Positions 16,286 to 22,499 of a DNA stretch of 64,000 nucleotides are shown piece by piece. How positions within the stretch are numbered: position 1 is the stretch's first letter; every line of letters begins with the position of its first letter. This DNA is from Pseudomonas sp. RIT-PI-q (GTDB taxonomy: Bacteria > Pseudomonadota > Gammaproteobacteria > Pseudomonadales > Pseudomonadaceae). The DNA lies in NCBI RefSeq assembly GCF_001297125.1, contig NZ_LHPC01000026.1, positions 61,200-125,199 on the forward strand, read 5' to 3'. A program made the position numbers and the translations under genes. The notes below the pieces were generated by a model. That model was not told where the DNA came from, did no database searches, and worked only from the letters and a program-made list of their open reading frames with translations.

Positions 16286-16416
16286 TCCTTGTCCTTCTTT
16301 TTCACTGATTCCAGCACTGATAGAGCTTTCCAAGCTACGCCGAATGCTGCGAATGCCAGCAAGGCGATAACTCCCGAAGGCCCGCTACTTACAATCTCTT
16401 TAGCTAATTCCAACAT
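16282..16416 (-). CDS. Small single-span membrane protein
   Basis: The 44-residue frame reads MLELAKEIVSSGPSGVIALL, then AFAAFGVAWKALSVLESVKK, with one membrane helix and a basic end. Its stop overlaps the start codon of the winged-helix gene (ATGA), so the two are translationally coupled, which is good evidence that it is real. Form and size recall holin-like or regulatory membrane peptides on phages and islands. Function not recognised. Confidence 0.55.
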   Translation of the reverse strand: MLELAKEIVSSGPSGVIALLAFAAFGVAWKALSVLESVKKKDKE

Positions 16417-16569
16417 GGTTGCTAACCCTGCTTACTCTACGTTGACTCCTTTGTACTTCAAGGCGCAGGGTCGCTTCTAGAGAGGCCTATAGTTTCGAGT
16501 TACAGAAAATACGTTGTATATCATGTGGTTAAAAGATTATTTAGAGCTTTTCAGGGGGCAATGAGAGGT

Positions 16570-16606
16570 ATACGAATTACCCCTAATTTACTCCTCATTA
16601 CCCCCT
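16570..16606. repeat. Phased short direct repeats before the winged-helix operon
   Basis: ATTACCCC, TTTACTCC and ATTACCCC follow one another at about 10-11 base spacing, one helical turn, within an AT-rich stretch of 16,500-16,620 containing no gene. Such phased repeats may bind a regulator or replication protein. The observation is direct; the role is a guess. Confidence 0.3.
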
Positions 16607-16653
16607 TGAGCGACCCGTGAATGCCAAAACTGGTATTACTATGTCACTCCAAA

Positions 16654-16926
16654 TCACTCTCGATCATCGCGCCGTCCTTGCTCAAAACTTTTAGCAATGG
16701 CGTTGAGTTCCTCCTGCAGAGTGATCGGCGTGGACGTCTCATACAGAGCCAAAAACGCTTCCTGAGCATCCATGACTCGTTTGATTTTGCGCTGCTGTTC
16801 GGTCTCGCGTCTTTTTTTCAGAAAATCAAACATCTTCAGTACCTCGTCATGTGAGAGGTAATCATAGGCCGTAGAAAATGGGCCTTTTTGGGCGGGTTTC
16901 CCAAAATAAAAGAAGATCTTGGGCAT
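16654..16926 (-). CDS. Hypothetical small charged protein
   Basis: The 90-residue protein begins MPKIFFYFGKPAQKGPFSTA and has a long charged helix (EVLKMFDFLKKRRETEQQRK) likely to form a coiled coil, then ITLQEELNAIAKSFEQGRR. It has no known motif. It lies upstream of the membrane-peptide/winged-helix/HNH genes on the same strand, 240 bases away. The region after it (16,927-17,222) holds only short frames on the minus strand, one of them (MPSWEAHDGYPGGREALIAW, 16,954-17,070) possibly a gene remnant. Confidence 0.45.
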   Translation of the reverse strand: MPKIFFYFGKPAQKGPFSTAYDYLSHDEVLKMFDFLKKRRETEQQRKIKRVMDAQEAFLALYETSTPITLQEELNAIAKSFEQGRRDDRE

Positions 16927-17222
16927 CTATACATCGATGCGATGATTCGGCCATCAAGTACGCCTTGGATCTGTGACATCGCTTTCGTCGGCATAGAGTT
17001 GATCGCGAATCCATGCGATCAATGCCTCTCGTCCACCAGGGTAACCATCATGCGCCTCCCAAGATGGCATCGCGCAGCACTTGGCAAACCTCCCTTGCTG
17101 TGAGTGCAGGCATAGGCTCGTCAGGACAATCGGTTAAAATCATAAGAGAAACCAGTCGGCTTTGATCGTTTTACCAAAGGTACACCGCAGGCATGAACCA
17201 GGTACTCACAGGGGAGGAGGGG

Positions 17223-17726
17223 ATGAAGCTATTTTTGGACTGTGAGTTCACACAGCTGAACCGAGATACGAAGCTGATTTCCCTGGCACTCGTGTCCGAA
17301 GCCGGCCATGAATACTACGTCGAACTCACAGACACCTACCTAGTCGGAGACTGCAGCGACTTCGTGATCCAGAACGTCCTGCCTCAGCTCAACCTGGCTG
17401 CGCACGGGCAAACCTTGGTCGAAGCCCAAACCTCATTGCTCGCTTTCCTGAGCCACCTAGAAGTCCCGTTAGAGATTTGCTCGGACGCTCCTGAATGGGA
17501 TTGGGATTTTTTCTGCCAACTGGCTTACGTAAATCACCGTTGGCCAGCTAACGTTGCCAATCGGCCAACCAACCTGATCGTGCTATTTAGGCACCTCGAA
17601 GCGGATGATATCGACAACGTGACGCTCCCGGAACTTCCCCATCACGCGCTGCTGGATGCTCGCCTCTTAGCCGACCTTTATCGTCGGCTGACTGCCGTTT
17701 CCCATCGAGGCACTGAACGTGGCTGA
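17223..17726 (+). CDS. DEDDh-type 3'-5' exonuclease-like protein
   Basis: The start at 17,223 directly follows GGAGGAGGGG and gives 167 residues. MKLFLDCEFT supplies the first Asp-x-Glu, CSDAPEWDWDFF the middle Asp, and HHALLDARLL the His-x(4)-Asp of an RNase H-fold DEDDh exonuclease of the Rv2179c/RNase T-related type. Such enzymes trim RNA or single-stranded DNA ends using two metal ions. The following gene overlaps it by 8 bases, so the two are co-translated. Related exonucleases occur on phages and islands. Substrate unknown. Confidence 0.72.
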   Translation: MKLFLDCEFTQLNRDTKLISLALVSEAGHEYYVELTDTYLVGDCSDFVIQNVLPQLNLAAHGQTLVEAQTSLLAFLSHLEVPLEICSDAPEWDWDFFCQLAYVNHRWPANVANRPTNLIVLFRHLEADDIDNVTLPELPHHALLDARLLADLYRRLTAVSHRGTERG

Positions 17727-18120
17727 TGATCTTCGTACGCGTGAGTCTGTCAGGCGCAAAGCGCTCTGGACACTTTCGCACCTGGTGCCGGGCGATCCAC
17801 AAGCAGCCGCTATTTTAAATGTGCTTGATGACATTGAAGACCAAGAGCGCGTCGACTTACACCATAGTAATCCACACCTCGATATTGATGCTGTCCGCAA
17901 AGCAGTCCTTATTGAGCGCCACAGTTCCGGTATCAACATTGTTGACGAGGCCAGGATTCCACAGCCGTGGCGTGAGCGTTTTCTACAAGCGAGCATCGGC
18001 TCGACGCGCCTGATCGATGCCCCATACGCCCGTGATTGGGAAAAATTCCTGGCTCAATGGCAGGTTGAAATGCAGCACTTGGCTGCCCACAAGATTGCAA
18101 GACGAGCGCGTCAGCGTTAA
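17719..18120 (+). CDS. Hypothetical protein coupled to the exonuclease
   Basis: The 133-residue protein starts with GTG at 17,719, inside the end of the exonuclease gene. It is helical and charged, with VRRKALWTLSHLVPGDPQAA early, IPQPWRERFLQASIGSTRL later, and a basic tail (HKIARRARQR). No family is recognised. The 8-base overlap suggests joint function with the exonuclease. Confidence 0.55.
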   Translation: MADDLRTRESVRRKALWTLSHLVPGDPQAAAILNVLDDIEDQERVDLHHSNPHLDIDAVRKAVLIERHSSGINIVDEARIPQPWRERFLQASIGSTRLIDAPYARDWEKFLAQWQVEMQHLAAHKIARRARQR

Positions 18121-18196
18121 GCATCGGGCGCACCTTCGATTGTCCACCTTTGATGGCGCTGACTATACTGCTGTCACTAACTACCTGAGGTCTTAC

Positions 18197-18565
18197 ATGT
18201 CCCGTCTCGCTGAATTCCGCGCGCTTGAACAGCAGCTTGCTGCCCAATTGGCAGAGCTTGAAACACTGAAAAACGATGATGGCCTGAAGCGTGAGATCGA
18301 GTTCGAGAAGAAGCTCCGCGATCTTCTGGGCGAGTATGGCTACAGCCTGCGCAACATCGTCGCGATTCTCGATCCGCAATCTTCTAGCCGCCGCGCTCCC
18401 GCAGTCGCTGAGATCAAGGGTGTCCGCAAGGCTCGCGCCGTCAAGGTTTACAAGAACCCTCACTCAGGTGAAGTGATTGAGACCAAGGGTGGCAATCACA
18501 AAGTGCTGAAGGAATGGAAAGCCGAACATGGCTCCGATACGGTCGAGAGCTGGCTGGCCCAGTAA
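18197..18565 (+). CDS. MvaT-family H-NS-like xenogeneic silencer
   Basis: The 122-residue protein starts MSRLAEFRALEQQLAAQLAE and continues with a coiled-coil dimerisation region, then REIEFEKKLRDLLGEYGYSL. The C-terminal AT-hook-like DNA-binding domain contains KVYKNPHSGEVIETKGGNHK and LKEWKAEHGSDTVESW. This is the full MvaT/MvaU layout. MvaT proteins coat AT-rich foreign DNA and silence it. An extra copy on an island can hide the island from the host or alter the host silencing network. A longer frame upstream is a shadow of the preceding gene. A terminator follows. Confidence 0.9.
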   Translation: MSRLAEFRALEQQLAAQLAELETLKNDDGLKREIEFEKKLRDLLGEYGYSLRNIVAILDPQSSSRRAPAVAEIKGVRKARAVKVYKNPHSGEVIETKGGNHKVLKEWKAEHGSDTVESWLAQ

Positions 18566-18584
18566 AATCTGTTGGGTACAAATG

Positions 18585-18610
18585 GAGGGCTCTGCGGGGC
18601 CCTTCTTTAT
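18585..18610 (+). terminator. Rho-independent terminator after the MvaT-family gene
   Basis: AGGGC (18,586) and GCCCT (18,599) can pair around an 8-base loop, followed by TTCTTTAT. It lies 20 bases after the stop of the MvaT-family gene and before the next ribosome site. Confidence 0.55.
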
Positions 18611-18621
18611 GGGGATAGGAA

Positions 18622-19065
18622 ATGCTTCGTTCAGCAGCGCTTGAGTTGGCAACGAGCTTTAGGTTGGCAGTCGAGATGGTCGTACAGACCGACGATGTCC
18701 CCATGCACATTCAAGGTTTCCCACGCGGATGCTGCGGAATCATTTCTGAGCTCATGGGCGACTATTTGAACACCGTAGGACTTGGCGAATTCTTCTATGT
18801 TTGCGGGATGAAGGACGGCGCTTCACATGCTTGGCTTGAAGTCGATGGACTGATCGTCGACATCACCGGAGATCAATTCCCTGACCGATCTAGTATCTAT
18901 GCCGACACACCAGACGCTTGGTACGGCGAGTGGGAGGAGGACATTAAGCACTTGGCAGTTCATGAACCCTCCGCATTCTTCTATGGTGAAGAGCGCCGAT
19001 TCCTAGAACGCGTGCTAGAACACATCAACAGAAATGAGGCAGCTGGCGCTGGCTTACCAAAGTAA
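18622..19065 (+). CDS. Papain-fold (NlpC/transglutaminase-like) hypothetical protein
   Basis: The protein has 147 residues and a good ribosome site (GGATAGGAA). FPRGCCGIISELMGDYL places a Cys at the start of a helix, HAWLEVDGLIVDITGDQFPD gives the His in a strand and the following Asp. This Cys-His-Asp order is the papain/NlpC-type catalytic triad, found in peptidases, amidases and deamidases. There is no signal peptide, so it should act in the cytoplasm. The next gene, 56 bases on, codes for a membrane protein. Substrate unknown. Confidence 0.62.
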   Translation: MLRSAALELATSFRLAVEMVVQTDDVPMHIQGFPRGCCGIISELMGDYLNTVGLGEFFYVCGMKDGASHAWLEVDGLIVDITGDQFPDRSSIYADTPDAWYGEWEEDIKHLAVHEPSAFFYGEERRFLERVLEHINRNEAAGAGLPK

Positions 19066-19121
19066 GCTGACGCTCGCATGTCTGCCTGGGCTATACGTGG
19101 CCAGTTATCGCGGAGATATGG

Positions 19122-19853
19122 ATGTTTAGTATCTTGAAGGATCGCAGGGAACTCTGGCTGTTTTGCGGTGCTTGGATTGCGTTCGGCCTACTGCTAATCG
19201 TGAAGATAAAACTCGATGTGCCGGCTGGCATGAATGAATGGCCCCGACTGATTACGGCGCTTCAGTCTGATGCCTTCGAAGATATCGCGGGCGATTTGCT
19301 GACGGGGGTAATATCAGCGTATTTCTTTTACCTAATTATTGAGTTAATACCGAGACGAAGAGCCGAGAAAAAAACTCAGGCAATACTCAGCACGTTGGTG
19401 TCATCTTTAGTTGAAACCTTCCTTCACGACCGAGTGATGGCTCACGCAGAGCCACTCGGTAAATTTCATGCGTTAGATGTCGAAGAAGTCGCACAGTCCA
19501 AGACTCTGCTAAATGGCAAGCCCGATTTGAGACAGTTCCTATCTTTAGCCTTCATCGCCAAGTGGGGATATCCAAAATTTTCAAACTCATTGCAGTTGGC
19601 CGTTTCACTCGGTGTTGATCATGCTCGAGTTTGGATGGATTTAACTGATTGCGTGGCTAGGATTAAAGACCACGGTGAGCGCGCTGATCGAACACAGCTA
19701 CTCGGAAAAATGGTAGATCTGATCAATCTGGTGGGTAAGCCAGAGATTGATGAGAATGTTGAGGATGAAGCGCTTATTTGGCAGTACATGATGCGAGATG
19801 ATATGAAAAAGTTTCTTGTCCTCGCGGAAGATTGGCAGGGTATATGTCACTGA
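19122..19853 (+). CDS. Membrane protein with two N-terminal spans
   Basis: The 243-residue protein begins after GGAG. It has a membrane helix at residues 10-28 (LWLFCGAWIAFGLLLIVKI), a second at about 60-78 (LLTGVISAYFFYLIIELI), then a basic KRRAEKK-like stretch and a helical cytoplasmic domain of about 160 residues. No known family is recognised. The form, two spans plus a cytoplasmic domain, is common in defence effectors that act at the membrane, but there is no direct evidence for that here. Confidence 0.55.
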   Translation: MFSILKDRRELWLFCGAWIAFGLLLIVKIKLDVPAGMNEWPRLITALQSDAFEDIAGDLLTGVISAYFFYLIIELIPRRRAEKKTQAILSTLVSSLVETFLHDRVMAHAEPLGKFHALDVEEVAQSKTLLNGKPDLRQFLSLAFIAKWGYPKFSNSLQLAVSLGVDHARVWMDLTDCVARIKDHGERADRTQLLGKMVDLINLVGKPEIDENVEDEALIWQYMMRDDMKKFLVLAEDWQGICH

Positions 19854-19934
19854 GCTTGCCGAGTCACGGCTCAGGTTAAGGGCGTTGCGTCATCGTCCGG
19901 CAGCTGGCATTCGGCATCAACGGGCGTGCTTCAC

Positions 19935-20010
19935 CGGAGCCAGGGATTACGAGAGCCTTTTCCCGTTAGGGCACGCACAACTATCGCAGTAGCGGAGCGC
20001 ACAGCCGACT
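19935..20010 (+). repeat. Repeated intergenic element, copy D (diverged)
   Basis: CCAGGGATTACGAGAGCC and TTCCCGTTAGGGCACGC recall the core and hairpin blocks of copies A-C, and GCGGAGCGCACAGCC matches their GGAGCGCGCAG block, though in a different order. From here into the next gene the sequence parallels 1,050-1,222, so this element and the gene at 20,031 form a duplicated unit. Confidence 0.4.
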
Positions 20011-20030
20011 AGATTGAGTGGAGAAATCAG

Positions 20031-20243
20031 ATGGGCACGACGGACGATGAAGACACTGTCTATTGCGACATTCAAATGCCTTTGGCGCAGGGCAGAGAGC
20101 TTCTGCAGTTGGTGAGCACACTCAGGGAGTCGAAAGCCTACCCGACCCTAGATGGAGTCTTTGAACGCATGCAGGATAGCTCAGCACCTCAATCGATATC
20201 ATTGAGAACCCACCGAACTGGGGGCCATGGCGTCAGTGAATAG
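20031..20243 (+). CDS. Small hypothetical protein (70 aa)
   Basis: The ribosome site GTGGAG lies 8 bases before the ATG. The protein begins MGTTDDEDTVYCDIQMPLAQ and continues GRELLQLVSTLRESKAYPT and FERMQDSS. It is acidic at the N-terminus, soluble, and matches no family I know. A second, internally deleted copy lies at 1,076 with the same upstream sequence, evidence that it is a real and repeatedly transferred cargo gene. Stop at 20,243. Confidence 0.55.
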   Translation: MGTTDDEDTVYCDIQMPLAQGRELLQLVSTLRESKAYPTLDGVFERMQDSSAPQSISLRTHRTGGHGVSE

Positions 20244-20324
20244 ACCTCCATTGAGCATCATTTTTAAATTTCTGAACCCGTGCGAATGGGCTGTGGCTGC
20301 AAGCAGGTTGCCTGCTCACTACCG

Positions 20325-20516
20325 TTATTTTTGAACCAGGTCTTTGTATAACTCTCGCGCCGCAAGGATCTGATCCCTGAGCTCCTCGGGGTCAATGCGC
20401 ATGCCACCGCGAGGCGTTACCTGAAGCGTCTTTAGGCGGTTCGCAGCTTTAATGAATTCCCGTTCTTCTGCCTGAACCCACGCGGGGCGCTTGTCTTTCC
20501 AAAAGAGCCAACCCAT
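20325..20516 (-). CDS. Small charged hypothetical protein
   Basis: Only the last 63 residues of the long minus-strand frame look like protein: MGWLFWKDKRPAWVQAEERE, AANRLKTLQVTPRGGM, RIDPEELRDQILAARELYKD. The upstream part of that frame runs through repeat copy B and is not coding. It is helical and soluble, with no recognised family. It lies downstream of the DUF262 remnant, separated from it by the repeat. Confidence 0.5.
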   Translation of the reverse strand: MGWLFWKDKRPAWVQAEEREFIKAANRLKTLQVTPRGGMRIDPEELRDQILAARELYKDLVQK

Positions 20517-20607
20517 TTGCCCGGCCTCATCTTTGATCGGATGCTCAGCAGTATGTGGGAGCGATAGCCAATGTCCAAGCAAGAAGGGGAGTCGGATTGC
20601 TCGGCAA

Positions 20608-20719
20608 GCGGAGCGCGCAGACCATGATGGTCGAAGAGCGTAAGGATGGAAGCCCGAAGGGCCGAGACACTGCGTAGCGGGGCTCGGTTTACGACAGCCG
20701 CCCCCGGAGGGGGGCGCCC
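20608..20719 (+). repeat. Repeated intergenic element, copy B
   Basis: Ordered blocks: GCAAGCGGAGCGCGCAG, GGATGGAAGCCCGAAGGGCC, GAGACACTGCG, GGGCTCGGTTTACGACAGCC, then a strong hairpin of CGCCCCC-GGAG-GGGGGCG type at about 20,699-20,717. It abuts, and seems to replace, the natural 3' end of the DUF262-like gene (stop at 20,722). Confidence 0.62.
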
Positions 20720-20721
20720 GG

Positions 20722-21282
20722 CTATTGGACAAGATCGTATGTCCTGCGCAATGCCATCTCGTCATCAGAAGACACCCTCACATGAGTAAAGATCATCGAC
20801 AGAAAGCGTTTCCTTTCGCCGTTGCCGAGCTCAGACCAAATTCTTGACTGCCCTTGTGCATCAGGAACAGCCTGCCGGTCGAGGAGATACTCCTCCAGGC
20901 TATGAAGGCGTTGCTGGCCATCAATCAAAATTTCACTGTTTTCGGCCAATGCCCTGTTACCGATTACTGGCTCGTACCAGTCATTCGTCAGGTAGCTCCC
21001 CAGATCCCCGCCTGACCATACTGCAGAGATGAAACGAGACTTCTGACCGAGGTTCCACTCCAGTCCGCGCGCCCAGTTTGGAACGGGCATGCCCATAACG
21101 AATCGCGCTGCCCATGGAAAATGCTCACGAGCGGACGAGGGGTCTACGAGATACTTTTCCCAGTGGCCCACTAAGACCTCGAGGGGACAATGACTGACGG
21201 TCGTGGGCAGAAGACGCTGCGGCATATAGATGCGCCTGTTTGATATTCCGCCGTCGGCGTAGCGTTTAAAAAAGGAAGTCAT
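20722..21282 (-). pseudogene. DUF262 (GmrS/ParB-like) gene, 3' truncated
   Basis: The start at 21,282 follows CAGGAAAACC and gives 186 codons. The frame shows a DUF262 domain: SRFISAVWSGGDLGSYLTND, ILIDGQQRLHSLEEYLLD with the Asp-Gly-Gln-Gln-Arg-Leu nucleotide-binding motif, then KRFLSMIFTHVRVSSDDEM and ALRRTYDLVQ. Proteins of this kind (GmrSD, Brex/defence NTPases) normally continue well past this point or carry an HNH domain. Here the frame ends where repeat copy B begins, so the 3' part is probably lost. It may have been a small stand-alone DUF262 protein, so loss is likely but not certain. Confidence 0.6.
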
Positions 21283-21319
21283 GGTTTTCCTGGGTAGCTC
21301 AGGTTGGTCGAGTATTCGG

Positions 21320-21589
21320 TTAAGTACGGGCGCAACGCCATGCATCCATCGTTGCAATGATCAGAAGATCTCGATCCGTGGAGATATCGATCTGGCCGCT
21401 ATCGGCCAATGCATGTGCACAGACCTCGGCATAGGCTGCCGCCTTGTCGAATTCGGCTGTGCAGGTTGACGATTCGATGTAGCTGATCAGCCGCTCCCAT
21501 GTGCGCCGCTGGCGGTTGCCGAGAATCGTGCAGGGGAACGAAAAGGCACCGCTCAGGCGCTGTGCGAAGTCATGTGTAGAGAGGGTCAA
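21320..21589 (-). CDS. Hypothetical protein upstream of the DUF262 gene
   Basis: A frame of 89 codons opens with TTG and reads HDFAQRLSGAFSFPCTILGN, RRTWERLISYIESSTC, then DKAAAYAEVCAHALADSGQI, with real-looking helical composition. No start codon with a ribosome site is apparent, so the N-terminus may be missing. It ends 37 bases before the DUF262 gene on the same strand and is probably in its operon. Function not recognised. Confidence 0.45.
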   Translation of the reverse strand: MTLSTHDFAQRLSGAFSFPCTILGNRQRRTWERLISYIESSTCTAEFDKAAAYAEVCAHALADSGQIDISTDRDLLIIATMDAWRCART

Positions 21590-22106
21590 AGCCGTGGCTC
21601 AAAAAGGGTACTTACCCATCACAAACGGTTGGTTTCGAAAAACCTTGAGCCTTGTGCGATTTTTTTGAAGAGATACAAGTTTGCCCAAATGCGGCAGCTG
21701 GGACTGATGTGTTATTGGACTGTCACTTCAGGCAAGCGGAGCGCGCAGGCACGAAGATGGAAGCCCGGAGGGGCAAGATAGCCATTGAAAATGGCTGGCT
21801 TGATTCACGACAGCTGGCCCGTAGGGCGTGCCAAATGGCGGTCTGCATGAATAAGTTCTCTGACTGAATTTTGCATGCCGTCAGCATTACTCAAACACCT
21901 TGCTCCAGTCCCGTTTGATCAACTCGCTACAGGCATCTGGTGCGCGCCCGAATACACGCCCAGAGACCTCTGTCATCCTCGCCAATCATCACTTATTGGT
22001 GTAATTCTCCAATTTGTTGAAAGTGTCTCTGGAGAGCCAGGCCGGCAACCTCTCCAGTGACTCCGTTAATCCCGCTACGCAAAATTGAGAGTCTTGTTCC
22101 GGTCGC
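21590..22106 (+). other. Intergenic region with repeat copy C
   Basis: No gene is supported in these 517 bases. Besides repeat copy C (21,736-21,832), the rest (21,850-22,100) has scattered stops in all frames and looks like eroded cargo between the ginABCD operon and the DUF262 remnant. Confidence 0.4.
21736..21832 (+). repeat. Repeated intergenic element, copy C
   Basis: Ordered blocks GCGGAGCGCGCAGGC, GAAGATGGAAGCCCGGAGGGGC, GGCTTGATTCACGACAGC, and the hairpin GGCCCGTAGGGCGTGCC. Order and orientation match copies A and B. Confidence 0.6.
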
Positions 22107-22499
22107 TCATTTCTTGGCAGCCTTCCGGTTTTTTTCCTTATGAGTGGCAATGTTGGTAACGTTACTTAATGCCGAGAGGTCTTTATCCAACTCATCAATC
22201 TGCGAGATAAGCATCAGCTCCCTGGCTAAGCTCTCGTGGTAGAGATCTTTAAATAGCTTTTCTGCACCCTTGTTGGGCTTGGCACTGTTTTCTTTTTTCT
22301 GCTCGGCTGCAGCAGCTTTGATCTTCGGAATAAGTTCATCGAAACAATCCCGTTTCTTTTTGATTGAGCCTTTCTTGCGCCCCGCCTCCAAGGCAACAGA
22401 ATCATTGCTGATTTTTGTGCCCGGTGAAACCCTATCAGGCACATTGTCGATCAACCGCTGAAGAGCTGCTTCGTAATGCTTAATGATGTCGGAAATCAT
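22107..22499 (-). CDS. ginD: GInt small protein GinD
   Basis: The 130-residue, Lys/Glu-rich protein has a basic middle (GRKKGSIKKKRDCFDE) and two long helices (KLFKDLYHESLARELMLISQ). Its start overlaps the stop of the third recombinase gene (ATGA), so it is the last gene of the operon. GInt elements carry a small helix-rich protein in this place, reported as needed for integration and excision together with the three recombinases. Sequence alone does not show DNA binding, so the name rests on size, position and the operon. Confidence 0.72.
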   Translation of the reverse strand: MISDIIKHYEAALQRLIDNVPDRVSPGTKISNDSVALEAGRKKGSIKKKRDCFDELIPKIKAAAAEQKKENSAKPNKGAEKLFKDLYHESLARELMLISQIDELDKDLSALSNVTNIATHKEKNRKAAKK

